A stretch of DNA of 32,610 nucleotides from a virus: IMG/VR virus record IMGVR_UViG_3300046777_001290, positions 1-32,610 of that record; one strand, given 5' to 3'. The position numbers and the translations under genes are program-made. The notes beneath the pieces were generated by a model that saw only the letters and a list, made by a program, of their open reading frames with translations, made no database searches and was not told the DNA's origin. This document shows positions 22,840-29,478 of this stretch, one piece after another. Position 1 is the stretch's first letter; every line of letters starts with the position of its first letter.

Positions 22840-23085
22840 ATGAAAGTAACAATTGAACGCAAGGAAAAAGTTGAAGTAGAAGTAAACTTACCTTTATTTA
22901 CAAAAGACAAGTATTATTATTACATGATTGAAGAAAACAGAACTACAACTGTTTTGTATCACAAAGACGAGGTTTCAATTCAAATGGTTAGTTATACAAT
23001 GCAATTTCCATGTGCCTATGAGCAAATTGATCGTGAAGAATTTTTTAATGTATTAACACTTGCTAAAACTGAATTGCCATGTTAA
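22840..23085 (+). CDS. Hypothetical early protein
   Basis: An 81-residue protein with beta strands at the start (KVTIERKEKVEVEVNLPLFTKDKYYYYMI), then RTTTVLYHKDEVSIQMVSY and a helical end. The layout suggests a small beta-barrel-like fold, but no family is recognised. The leader AAAATCAAAGAACATG repeats that of the genes at 22619 and 26941. Its stop overlaps the next start by seven bases. Confidence 0.5.
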   Translation: MKVTIERKEKVEVEVNLPLFTKDKYYYYMIEENRTTTVLYHKDEVSIQMVSYTMQFPCAYEQIDREEFFNVLTLAKTELPC

Positions 23086-23351
23086 ATGATGAACTAAACT
23101 ACTGGGAAAGCTACATATACGATAAATTAGATGAGTATAATGCAGCTAATAATACTAAGGCTGATTTGGGCTTATGGTATTTGGAAATGTTTATTAATGA
23201 AGAGTACACCACATTCGCATTAAACTTCTTAAATGATAAATGTGATAGAGTAGGCAGCCACATAATAAAGCAAAGCATGAACCAGTACGAAATGGAGTTT
23301 ATTGAAAGCTTTGACAAAGAATTAAACAAATTATACAAAACAATTAATTAA
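23079..23351 (+). CDS. Hypothetical acidic helical protein
   Basis: A 90-residue acidic protein, mostly helical, rich in Glu, Asp, Tyr and Asn (LNYWESYIYDKLDEYNAANN...). No family is recognised. Its TAA stop lies inside the AAC outer box of the attC-like site that begins the first cassette unit, so this gene either belongs to a cassette itself or borders the insertion. A weak GTTAA match at 23081 to the expected cassette start is not enough to decide. Confidence 0.5.
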   Translation: MLNDELNYWESYIYDKLDEYNAANNTKADLGLWYLEMFINEEYTTFALNFLNDKCDRVGSHIIKQSMNQYEMEFIESFDKELNKLYKTIN

Positions 23352-23469
23352 CGTTGAGTATATGAGGCGTTGCCTTCACAAATGTTGATAAAATGAACAG
23401 AAATATAAATTTAGTATAGACTTAAAAAAAGACCACATAGGCAATGCCTTATATACATTGTTATGTGGC
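23350..23469 (+). repeat. attC-like palindromic site S0
   Basis: Outer box ..AAC (23350-23352), spacer GTTGA, arm GTATATGAGGCGTTGCCT (23358-23375); complementary arm AGGCAATGCCTTATATAC (23439-23456), spacer ATT, outer box GTTATGTGGC (23460-23469). The 18-bp arms differ at two positions, both G-T pairs on the plus strand. Unequal spacers between outer and inner boxes are typical of attC. Confidence 0.8.
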
Positions 23470-23479
23470 GTTAATTATT

Positions 23480-23683
23480 ATGAAAAATTTAGAAGAAGCA
23501 TTAGAAAATGCAAAAAACACAATGAGAAAAATGGATATTAATGAACTTAATAATGAGATTGTTAATATTGGATTGAAGTATGCTGATGGAACAGAGATAC
23601 AAAATTTAACTGTGAGCGAATTTGAAACACTATGTAATTTTATTACTGAAATATTAAAAAGACCTACTAAATATATTAGATAG
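23480..23683 (+). CDS. Cassette gene: hypothetical 67-residue protein
   Basis: A small helical protein (MKNLEEALENAKNTMRKMDI... NLTVSEFETLCNFITEILKRP) of unknown function. The ATG at 23480 is preferred; an in-frame ATG at 23444 would start inside the palindrome arm. The gene fills the space between the GTT box and the AAC box of one cassette, with 10-nt leader spacing from the box, as cassette genes usually do. It has no promoter of its own. Confidence 0.55.
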   Translation: MKNLEEALENAKNTMRKMDINELNNEIVNIGLKYADGTEIQNLTVSEFETLCNFITEILKRPTKYIR

Positions 23684-23690
23684 GTTTAAT

Positions 23691-23742
23691 GCCACATAAC
23701 TTACTTCTTTGCGCTACTTTATAGCGACTTATTTAAAATTAA
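23691..23742 (+). repeat. Terminal cassette site, copy A
   Basis: GCCACATAAC, then TTACTTCTTTGCG and a CGCTA/TAGCG hairpin, then ACTTATTTAAAA. From ATAAC (23696) on it nearly equals the end of the second array (32306-32348). Besides one C/T change, the only difference is that the hairpin (CGCTACTTTATAGCG) is present in the reverse-complement orientation. Confidence 0.75.
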
Positions 23743-23755
23743 ATTAAAAACAAAT

Positions 23756-23965
23756 ATGAAAATACCCAAACACATCAAAGAAACAATAGATAAGTACTAC
23801 TCATTCGGAGACCAAACTAAACTAAAAAGGTTTGCCGACAAAAAAGGAAAGAAATTTAGTTTAGTAACTATCCACAAGGCATTTAAGTCAGGCGAATGTA
23901 GTGATGACTTACTGGATTTAATCAACGAATTTTATAAACAAAAAACTGCAAAGTATGGAAACTAA
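23756..23965 (+). CDS. Small HTH-like protein
   Basis: A 69-residue basic protein. KRFADKKGKKFSLVTIHKAFKSGECSDDLLDLINEFYKQK fits a Cro/C1-like helix-turn-helix with the recognition helix around LVTIHKAFKSG (~37-47). It may be an early regulator of the recombination and replication genes or a small accessory DNA binder. It is the first phage gene after cassette unit 1 and overlaps the next frame by eleven bases. Confidence 0.55.
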   Translation: MKIPKHIKETIDKYYSFGDQTKLKRFADKKGKKFSLVTIHKAFKSGECSDDLLDLINEFYKQKTAKYGN

Positions 23966-24167
23966 AATGTACATGGAAAATCTCAGCAAAGTTGAAACTA
24001 ATATGTTAATGAGAATCAATCAAACAGAAAAAGAATTGATTGAAGTTTGTGAGAAATTAGCAGATGCAGAAGAAGATATAAATTTTGAACTAACTGAAAA
24101 ATTTTTATGGTTAAAAAAACAGTTAGAAACTTTAACGCATAATTATTTAAATTATAAATTGGTTTAA
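23955..24167 (+). CDS. Hypothetical coiled-coil protein
   Basis: A 70-residue protein that is almost entirely a heptad-like helix (NLSKVETNMLMRINQTEKELIEVCEKLADAEEDI). It starts inside the preceding HTH gene. A promoter follows directly after its stop, so it may close this short operon. An internal ATG at 23967 is an alternative start. No family is recognised. Confidence 0.5.
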   Translation: METKMYMENLSKVETNMLMRINQTEKELIEVCEKLADAEEDINFELTEKFLWLKKQLETLTHNYLNYKLV

Positions 24168-24188
24168 AATTAATTATTATTATATTTG
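24159..24188 (+). promoter_or_regulatory. Bacteroidota-type promoter before recombination genes
   Basis: TTG (24159-24161), 19 bp, TATATTTG (24181-24188), 17 bp before the start at 24205. It would drive the HTH, SSB-like, Erf, exonuclease and NinG genes. Its -33 box overlaps the end of the upstream coding region. Confidence 0.8.
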
Positions 24189-24204
24189 TAAAAACTTTAT
24201 AATT

Positions 24205-24450
24205 ATGAAAAAAACACAAAAACAAGCTGTACTGGATGCCTTACTAAGTGGCATTGCAGTAAATGGTTCAAATGCGTATGCCATTACAAAAAAAGAATGC
24301 AACCAGGGAACTCTTAACCTTCATAAACTAATAGCAATGATCCGTAAATTAGGATATACAGTTAACGAGCAATGGTTAAGAAATGAGAAAACAAAAAGCA
24401 ATTACAAAGAATTTACAATAACCAACAAAAAACAAAAACATGGAAACTAA
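24205..24450 (+). CDS. Winged-helix/HTH protein (HTH_55-like)
   Basis: An 81-residue basic protein starting KKTQKQAVLDALLSG and continuing SNAYAITKKECNQGTLNLHKLIAMIRKLGYTV. This is the pattern of small phage helix-turn-helix proteins in which the second helix carries GTLNLHKxIxxIRKxG. Its position as first gene after a consensus promoter suggests regulation of this operon, though many relatives have no proven role. It overlaps the SSB-like gene by eleven bases. Confidence 0.65.
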   Translation: MKKTQKQAVLDALLSGIAVNGSNAYAITKKECNQGTLNLHKLIAMIRKLGYTVNEQWLRNEKTKSNYKEFTITNKKQKHGN

Positions 24451-24730
24451 AACATTCGTAGGTAGTGCTAAGATAGTAACTACAAAATATGGAGAAGTTA
24501 CTAAAGTATCATTCTCGGAAAAAGATCTTGAAACTCTAAAATCTAATTTAATAAAAGGCTGGGTTAATTGTGTTATCAAAGAGAAAAGAAATAAAATAGA
24601 AGGTAAGGCAACTCATTATTTAGAAATAGATAATTGGAAACCAGAATTTAAAAAAGAGAATGAGACAAAGACTTATTCAAACGAAACAAAGTACACTCCT
24701 AAAATAGATGAAGACACATTGCCATTTTAA
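24440..24730 (+). CDS. Single-stranded-DNA-binding-like protein
   Basis: A 96-residue protein with a beta-rich core (FVGSAKIVTTKYGEVTKVSFSEKDLETL...WVNCVIKEKRNKIEGKATHYLEIDNWKP) and a linker ending in the acidic tip DEDTLPF (90-96). An acidic C-terminal tip ending in Pro-Phe is the hallmark by which SSB proteins bind partner enzymes. The gene sits directly before the Erf annealase and an exonuclease. The core is shorter than bacterial SSB, so it may be a phage-specific type. Confidence 0.65.
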   Translation: METKTFVGSAKIVTTKYGEVTKVSFSEKDLETLKSNLIKGWVNCVIKEKRNKIEGKATHYLEIDNWKPEFKKENETKTYSNETKYTPKIDEDTLPF

Positions 24731-24779
24731 TCTATTCACTACAAAAAAGTAAAAATAAAAAGAATTAAATCAATCTATT

Positions 24780-25379
24780 ATGAAAACAAACGAAACAAAA
24801 CAAGAAAAAGTATTAGTGAAAACATCACTTACACCAGTGGCATTATCAATCAATGAAAGATTAATTGCCATTCAAACAGAATTAAAAGTACCAAAAGGTA
24901 ATTATAATTCATTTGGCAAGTATAAGTATAGAAGTGCAGAAGATATTTTAGAATCTGTAAAACCGCTTTTAAATAAATACGAATTAGCCTTATTATTAAC
25001 CGATGAAGTAGTAATTTATGGAAATAAATTATTTATTAAATCAACCGCAAATATATCAACTAATTGCAATAGCATATCAGTAAATGGCTTTGCGGAAATG
25101 AGCGAACATAAAGGTATGAGTAGTGAACAATGCACTGGCACAGCTTCAAGTTACGCTCGTAAATATGCTTTAAATGGTTTATTCTTAATTGATGAAACAG
25201 AAAGTGATGCAGACCATGATAATAAAAAAGAAATACCTAAAAAACCTATTTTAAAAGCCGATACAGATAAGTTTGAAGAAGCGGTTAAGTATTTAACAAC
25301 TGGAGGTTCAATAGATGCTATAAAAGCAAAATATGATGTTAGTCAAGAAGTAGAAACTAAACTAATAAAATCTATTTAA
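24780..25379 (+). CDS. erf: Erf-family single-strand annealing recombinase
   Basis: Erf proteins form rings that anneal complementary single strands during phage recombination. The core is seen in LIAIQTELKVPKGNYNSFGKYKYRSAEDILESVKPLL (~28-64) and in the conserved end EMSEHKGMSSEQCTGTASSYARKYALNGLFLIDETESDAD (~110-150). The C-terminal ~50 residues form a separate charged helical tail. With the exonuclease that follows two bases later and the SSB-like protein before, it makes a complete annealing-type recombination module. Confidence 0.85.
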   Translation: MKTNETKQEKVLVKTSLTPVALSINERLIAIQTELKVPKGNYNSFGKYKYRSAEDILESVKPLLNKYELALLLTDEVVIYGNKLFIKSTANISTNCNSISVNGFAEMSEHKGMSSEQCTGTASSYARKYALNGLFLIDETESDADHDNKKEIPKKPILKADTDKFEEAVKYLTTGGSIDAIKAKYDVSQEVETKLIKSI

Positions 25380-25380
25380 T

Positions 25381-26118
25381 ATGATAAATACTGAATTAAG
25401 AATAGCAAAGTTTTCCGCTTCTAATATCTCCCGCTTATTAGCGGGGGGTAGTGGGAAAACCTCACAAAGTTATATTTTAGAGCTTGCATTACAAGCTATT
25501 GGAATAAAAGATGATATTGATACCTCAGCAACAAGGCATGGTTTAAATAACCAATTTAATGCTTATCAAAAAGTTGTTTTACCATTATACCCTGAAGCTA
25601 CATGGCTTGATGAATTTTTACCTATAAATGAATTTTGCGGAGCAAGTCCAGATGTATTAATAGGTTATTCGCCAATGGATATTAAATGTCCTTATAACGT
25701 TGATGCTTATATTGAACAAATAAATAGTGTTCCAACTAAATACTATCAACAAGTTCAAATGCAAATGTTAGCCTGTAAATCAGATACTGGTTATTTATGT
25801 TTTTATTTAACACGTCCTGAATTGTGGGGTGAAGAAGAATGGCAAGAATATCCTATTGAATTAGAAAAAAGATATAAGATATTTGAGTTAAAAACAGATG
25901 AAGAACTTCAAAATAATATACTTAAAAAAGTAGAAGAAAGCGAACCTAAAAAACAATGGATAGTTAATTTGCTTTTAAGTGCAAAAGAATTAAGTTTTGA
26001 AGAGTATTTTCATTTACAATGGAACGGAAATAAATTAAGAAACATTAAAGATTGCAGCAACATTTATAAGCTAACAGATATATTTAGAGTTGGAAACAAT
26101 TTTTATTATGAAGTATAA
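25381..26118 (+). CDS. YqaJ/lambda exonuclease-like recombination nuclease
   Basis: A 245-residue PD-(D/E)XK nuclease that would resect DNA ends to feed the Erf annealase. Catalytic residues are visible as D91 (GASPDVLIG) and D100-x-K102 (PMDIKCPYN). The family helix YYQQVQMQMLACKSDTGYLCFY at 121-142 supports the assignment. It lies one base after the Erf stop, the usual exonuclease-annealase pairing. The C-terminal ~70 residues are less conserved in pattern. Confidence 0.85.
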   Translation: MINTELRIAKFSASNISRLLAGGSGKTSQSYILELALQAIGIKDDIDTSATRHGLNNQFNAYQKVVLPLYPEATWLDEFLPINEFCGASPDVLIGYSPMDIKCPYNVDAYIEQINSVPTKYYQQVQMQMLACKSDTGYLCFYLTRPELWGEEEWQEYPIELEKRYKIFELKTDEELQNNILKKVEESEPKKQWIVNLLLSAKELSFEEYFHLQWNGNKLRNIKDCSNIYKLTDIFRVGNNFYYEV

Positions 26119-26139
26119 ATCATTTAATGGTAAAAAATC

Positions 26140-26424
26140 ATGAGAAATTATAAAGATGAACTTGAAATAATCGCAAACGATATATTAGAGCAAAATGCTT
26201 ATTCAAAAGAATCAATTAAGCCATGTTATAGCAATAGGGATTTTATGAATACAATAATAATTTTTCAAACTGCATTAATGGATAAAATGTATGACAATCA
26301 AGACTATGACAATATGATTTTTGAAGAGCGAGAAAAAATGGCGATTAAATGTGGTGAAGATTTAAGAAAATTAATTTTTACATATACTAATTTAGATACT
26401 CATAATGTTCAAGAGTTTTTATGA
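26140..26424 (+). CDS. Hypothetical helical protein
   Basis: A 94-residue acidic helical protein (DELEIIANDILEQNAYSKES...MNTIIIFQTALMDKMYDN...). No family is recognised. It lies 21 bp after the exonuclease and overlaps the NinG start by four bases, so it belongs to the recombination operon. Confidence 0.5.
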   Translation: MRNYKDELEIIANDILEQNAYSKESIKPCYSNRDFMNTIIIFQTALMDKMYDNQDYDNMIFEEREKMAIKCGEDLRKLIFTYTNLDTHNVQEFL

Positions 26425-26963
26425 AAAAAATTAAAGATAAAAAATGCAAGGAGTGTGGAGCAATCTACACTCCATTTAATAGCCTTCAACAAGTTTGCAG
26501 TCCTAAATGCCATTCTATATTTACTGAAAAAAAAGAATGGAAGAAAAAGAAAGCTGAAATGATAAAAAATTTAAGGACAAGAACAGAATGGCTAAAAATT
26601 TTGCAAACTACCTTTAATTCATTTATTAGATTAAGAGACAAAAACAAAGGCTGTATTAGTTGTGGAAAACCATTAAAAGAAGGCAAAACGGATGCTGGCC
26701 ATCTGTGGCCAACTAAATACTCAAACATTCGTTTTAACGAGTTTAATGTTAATGGCCAATGTTCAAGGCCATGTAATAAAGATAAGTCAGGAGACATTAA
26801 TAATTACAGAATTAACTTTGTTAAAAGATACAGCGAAGAAAAACTAAAAGAACTGGATGAAATTGCTCATATTGAAAAAAAGTACACGATTGAAGAAATA
26901 CAGGAACTAATTAAAATTTACAAATTAAAAATCAAAGAACATGGAAAAAGTACTAACAATTGA
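26421..26963 (+). CDS. ninG: NinG/Rap-like recombination nuclease
   Basis: NinG (Rap in lambda) is a structure-specific nuclease that resolves branched recombination intermediates. An N-terminal zinc ribbon has cysteines 9, 12, 26 and 30. A second Cys pair (GCISCGKPL) is followed by DAGHLWP and FNEFNVNGQCSRPCNKDKSGD, the HNH-like core of NinG. A helical C-terminus follows. Length (180) fits the family. It is coupled to the preceding gene by ATGA and overlaps the following one, which has the repeated leader AAAATCAAAGAACATG inside the ninG coding end. Confidence 0.85.
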   Translation: MKKIKDKKCKECGAIYTPFNSLQQVCSPKCHSIFTEKKEWKKKKAEMIKNLRTRTEWLKILQTTFNSFIRLRDKNKGCISCGKPLKEGKTDAGHLWPTKYSNIRFNEFNVNGQCSRPCNKDKSGDINNYRINFVKRYSEEKLKELDEIAHIEKKYTIEEIQELIKIYKLKIKEHGKSTNN

Positions 26964-27225
26964 AGAAGCCAAAATTGAGTTTGAATCTCACATGCTAATA
27001 GCATTATTTAAAGCAGCAGTAGAACAATCAACTTTACTAACTGGAAAGTATAAACAGAAGATGAAACATGACTTTAACAGGTGGCAAAAAATAGGCTTTA
27101 TGTTTATTGAAGAATTGGAAAAAAAGAACATGATACATGATGAATATATGAATAAGCTATCTGATATTTATCACAATGTTAATTCAGGAATGCGTGAAGA
27201 ATTTTATAAAGGTTTGGAAAGTTAA
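26941..27225 (+). CDS. Hypothetical helical protein
   Basis: A 94-residue charged helical protein (EEAKIEFESHMLIALFKAAVEQSTLLTGKYKQKMKHDFNRWQKIGFMFIEELEKKN) of unknown function, starting inside the end of ninG. The -33 box of the next promoter lies within its last codons. The leader matches those at 22619 and 22840. Confidence 0.5.
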   Translation: MEKVLTIEEAKIEFESHMLIALFKAAVEQSTLLTGKYKQKMKHDFNRWQKIGFMFIEELEKKNMIHDEYMNKLSDIYHNVNSGMREEFYKGLES

Positions 27226-27243
27226 ATAATTTTAGTATATTTG
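27214..27243 (+). promoter_or_regulatory. Bacteroidota-type promoter before structured RNA and replication genes
   Basis: TTG (27214-27216, part of TTTG), 19 bp, TATATTTG (27236-27243). The transcript should begin around 27248-27250, directly at the start of a structured leader. Confidence 0.8.
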
Positions 27244-27247
27244 CACA

Positions 27248-27331
27248 TGATGAGTAACGGCATCAGTAATAATAATATTTTAATCCCATTGGTGAGTAGA
27301 GACCGTTACCTCGAAAGCCGATGGGTTTTTT
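27248..27331 (+). ncRNA. Structured leader or small RNA with kissing-loop/pseudoknot and terminator
   Basis: The ~84-nt RNA between promoter and T-run has no reading frame. TGATG (27248-27252) pairs with CATCA (27261-27265). Its loop holds GTAACGG (27254-27260), complementary to CCGTTAC (27303-27309). That second segment lies in the loop of the terminator hairpin CCCATTGG (27285-27292)/CCGATGGG (27318-27325), followed by six T. The two hairpins can thus kiss, or the long GTAACGG/CCGTTAC stem can form instead. It is either an attenuator for the replication genes or a separate small RNA. Confidence 0.6.
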
Positions 27332-27336
27332 ATTTT
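27285..27336 (+). terminator. Terminator at the end of the structured RNA
   Basis: CCCATTGG (27285-27292) pairs with CCGATGGG (27318-27325) through one G-T pair, followed by TTTTTTATTTT. The loop is long (25 nt) and contains the CCGTTAC segment that can pair upstream. The replication gene starts 12 nt after the six-T run. Confidence 0.7.
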
Positions 27337-27342
27337 ATATAA

Positions 27343-28044
27343 ATGGCAAAAAATTTTCCATATTTTAAATTTACTGCAACTGAATGGCTAACTGGGGATA
27401 TAGTTTATGAATCTTTAGAACTTCAAGGATTATTTATTAATGTATGTGCTTTATATTGGCAAAGAGATGGTAAATTAACAATTGAAGATTTAATTAGAAG
27501 ATATAAAAATGAATCATTAATAAAGGAGTTAATTGATAGATATATTTGGAATATGCAAGGAAATATATTAATTAAATTTTTAGATGAACAATTAATTGAA
27601 GCTAATCACATATCAAAAGTTAATTCAGAGAATGGCAAAAAAGGTGCGGAAGCTAAACGAAATAAAGCGAACGCTAAGCGACCGCTTAACGATAGTAAAG
27701 CGATTTTAAGCAAAGAAGAAAAAGAAGAAGAAATAAATAAGAATAAGAATAAGAATAAAATAAAAGAATTTGTTTTTCTTTCTGAATCTGAACTTAATAA
27801 ATTAAATGAAGAGTTTGCAAATCATGAAGTAGAATGGATGCTAAATAAGTTAAATGACTATAAAGCAAGTACAGGAAAGAAATACAAGTCAGATTATGCA
27901 GCTATAAATATGTGGGTTAAATATGCATTTAAAAAAGCAAAGGTTGATTTTATAAAAGACAATAACACAAGCGAAGTAAGAATAGCAACAGCAATGAAAG
28001 CAATTGAGAATATAAACTGGGATGATTATACTAAACAAAGATGA
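27343..28044 (+). CDS. Phage replication initiation-like protein (Lin1244/DUF-type N-terminus)
   Basis: A 233-residue protein. The N-terminus (FPYFKFTATEWLTGDIVYESLELQGLFINVCALYWQRDGKLTIEDLIRRY, ~5-54) is the winged-helix type found in phage replication initiators of the Lin1244/Lin1753 group. A Lys-Glu linker at ~112-140 follows, then a DnaD-like helical end (YKSDYAAINMWVKYAFKKAK). It is followed with a four-base overlap by a second replication-associated gene. It lies directly downstream of the terminator-bearing RNA, so expression probably depends on read-through. Confidence 0.7.
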   Translation: MAKNFPYFKFTATEWLTGDIVYESLELQGLFINVCALYWQRDGKLTIEDLIRRYKNESLIKELIDRYIWNMQGNILIKFLDEQLIEANHISKVNSENGKKGAEAKRNKANAKRPLNDSKAILSKEEKEEEINKNKNKNKIKEFVFLSESELNKLNEEFANHEVEWMLNKLNDYKASTGKKYKSDYAAINMWVKYAFKKAKVDFIKDNNTSEVRIATAMKAIENINWDDYTKQR

Positions 28045-28889
28045 ACCAACTAAATATTATTAATGGATTTTCAGCTTTAGAAGTTGAAGCCATGAAAAAA
28101 GTAAGTGAACATTTAAAACCTTATGTTCAGGCAAAGAATGAAAAAAAAATAATTCATTCTGACAAACAAGAAGCATTAACTAAAATTTATGCAATAGTTG
28201 TAAAAACAATTGAATTAAGTGGTGAAAATAAAAAGTATAATTTAGATAACCAACAAACTAAAAATGTAGCTGGGTTTATTTACGACTTAGTTATTGAGCA
28301 ATATAAAGCTGCAACATTATCTGAATTAGATTTATCCTTTACAAAAGGTTTAATTGGCGATTACGGAGACTTCGTTGGATTTGGTGTAATAACATTTACT
28401 AAATGGCTAAAAGGTTATTATAGCTCACCTAAACGTGAACAGGCAATGAAGGAGTGGTTTAAATACCAAATACCGACAACTGAAAAACCAATGACTAAAT
28501 TTTTTGAGCAAAATTTGCAGATAGCTAATTACTTTTTTTCAATATGCGAAGAAAAAAACTCGGAACGATTTGATACAATAATTAACCATGAAGACAATGT
28601 GATGCATCTTCCTTCTATTTACGAATTTCTATACGCTAATTATCAAATATCATTTTCACCTGAAAGCAAAGAACTAATCACAAAGAAAGCAAAGATTAAA
28701 TACAATAATTATATTAACAAAGGTGGTTTAAAAAAAGCTGATCCAAAAGGCTACGAACAATTAATTAATTCTGTTAAGTTTGGAGAAAATAGAACATTTG
28801 ACTATTACATTAAAACACAGGCTTTAATCTTCTTAACTTTAAAACTAAAGCAACAAGGTAAAACATTTGATAATTTAAAAAGAATATGA
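28041..28889 (+). CDS. Unknown protein, probably replication-associated
   Basis: A 282-residue helical protein with a conserved-looking centre, YDLVIEQYKAATLSELDLSFTKGLIGDYGDFVGFGVITFTKWLKGYYSSPKREQAMKEW. It is translationally coupled (ATGA) to the replication initiator-like gene. That pairing suggests a helicase loader or primosome partner, but no Walker motif is present, so an ATPase-type loader is excluded. Its stop is two bases before the first GTT box of the second cassette array, so it marks the left edge of the insertion. Confidence 0.55.
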   Translation: MNQLNIINGFSALEVEAMKKVSEHLKPYVQAKNEKKIIHSDKQEALTKIYAIVVKTIELSGENKKYNLDNQQTKNVAGFIYDLVIEQYKAATLSELDLSFTKGLIGDYGDFVGFGVITFTKWLKGYYSSPKREQAMKEWFKYQIPTTEKPMTKFFEQNLQIANYFFSICEEKNSERFDTIINHEDNVMHLPSIYEFLYANYQISFSPESKELITKKAKIKYNNYINKGGLKKADPKGYEQLINSVKFGENRTFDYYIKTQALIFLTLKLKQQGKTFDNLKRI

Positions 28890-28897
28890 TGTTATGA

Positions 28898-29030
28898 ATA
28901 TAACGTTTTGCAGCCTTATTTAGTGCGGGCTTAATAGCACTAACTTAATTTAAAAAAACAAATGTTATGGATAACGAAAAACTGTCAAACGAAGCCGAGA
29001 ACCCCGCATTGAATAAGGGTGCTGTTAGCC
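28898..29030 (+). repeat. attC-like site S1
   Basis: Outer box ATATAAC (28898-28904), spacer, 23-nt arm (28910-28932); complementary arm (29000-29022) with four differences, T spacer, outer box GTTAGCC (29024-29030). The start codon of a gene (28967) lies in the centre. GTTAT..ATAAC pairs also occur at 28891-28904 and 28964-28975. Confidence 0.65.
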
Positions 29031-29188
29031 GTTCGTTGCTTTCAGATGTTAATTATTGGAAGCAAAGATGCCTATTAGCTGAACAATGCTTAGAAGAAAG
29101 CCCATGTGACCCTGACATAACAGCCGACCAAATAAAGGCTTGGAATGCTTACCACAAGTTCATTAGTTGGGCAGGCAATGACCGCTAA
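28967..29188 (+). CDS. Cassette gene read through an attC arm: hypothetical protein
   Basis: A 73-residue protein. Residues ~10-25 (AENPALNKGAVSRSLL) are encoded by the right arm and GTT box of site S1. The rest (VNYWKQRCLLAEQCLEESPCDPDITADQIKAWNAYHKFI) lies in the cassette and looks like a small helical domain of the type common in Bacteroidota phages. Its last codons AAT GAC CGC TAA are part of the next outer box, so start and stop both lie in recombination sites. Function unknown. Confidence 0.55.
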   Translation: MDNEKLSNEAENPALNKGAVSRSLLSDVNYWKQRCLLAEQCLEESPCDPDITADQIKAWNAYHKFISWAGNDR

Positions 29189-29380
29189 CGGTATGGCGGT
29201 TGGAGAAGTGCGTAATTATTAACGATAAATTAAAAATGGAACACGAAAAATTAATTGAAAAAGCAAAAGAAATGCTTGGTAAAGCTGATAATGGCTCAAA
29301 TGATTGCAAGCAATACAATAATGGCTTTATTGATGGTTTAATGTACAATATTAAAGCATTGCGCCAACCGCCTGTTAGCG
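29183..29380 (+). repeat. attC-like site S2
   Basis: Outer box CGCTAAC (29183-29189), spacer GGTAT, arm GGCGGTTGG (29195-29203); exact complementary arm CCAACCGCC (29364-29372), spacer T, outer box GTTAGCG (29374-29380). The 160-nt centre contains the first part of the gene at 29236. Confidence 0.75.
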
Positions 29381-29478
29381 GTTCGTTGCACAAGGAGTGT
29401 GTATATTATAATTTATCAGACCAAGCTGCTTGCCCAAACACAAATGTATGTCAAAATTGTAAAATCAATGACCGCTAA
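29236..29478 (+). CDS. Cassette gene read through an attC arm: Cys-rich-tailed protein
   Basis: The ATG at 29236 (leader TTAAAAATG) lies in the centre of site S2; an upstream in-frame TTG at 29200 would fall in the left arm and is not preferred. The 80-residue product has a helical N-terminus (EHEKLIEKAKEMLGKADNGSNDCKQYNNGFIDGLMYNIKAL) and an arm-encoded link RQPPVSGSL. The Cys-rich tail ECVYYNLSDQAACPNTNVCQNC has four cysteines that could bind zinc. The frame closes in the next outer box. The two halves may have been joined by recombination. Confidence 0.5.
   Translation: MEHEKLIEKAKEMLGKADNGSNDCKQYNNGFIDGLMYNIKALRQPPVSGSLHKECVYYNLSDQAACPNTNVCQNCKINDR

Larger units (their letters stand above)
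23350..23742 (+). mobile_element. Cassette unit 1: attC-like palindrome, one gene, terminal site
   Basis: A full palindromic site (23350-23469) is followed by a 67-residue gene and then by an AAC box and terminal hairpin (23691-23742). The cassette start GTTATGTGGC (23460-23469) is the exact reverse complement of its end GCCACATAAC (23691-23700). The match continues with one difference for five more bases inward. This is the integron cassette layout. No recombinase gene is adjacent. Confidence 0.6.

Noticed and set aside
23079-23090. Cassette start box for the gene 23079-23351
   Set aside because: GTTAAATGATG at 23081 matches the expected complement of the S0 end box only at about 8 of 10 positions in an AT-rich context, and the gene start lies before it.
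23444-23479. Upstream start for the 67-residue cassette gene
   Set aside because: The extension would be coded by the arm and GTT box of site S0; the ATG at 23480 has a better leader. It cannot be fully excluded because other cassette genes do read through arms.
27254-27309. attC-like site from TAACGG/CCGTTA
   Set aside because: The palindrome lacks an inner arm and a cassette boundary partner, and it lies exactly between a promoter and a terminator, so an RNA element explains it better.
27248-27325. Hammerhead ribozyme (TGATGAG and CGAAA elements flank a stem)
   Set aside because: The 5' core lacks the initial C, extra bases separate the stem from GAAA, and the strong CCCATTGG/CCGATGGG terminator pairing is incompatible with stem III.
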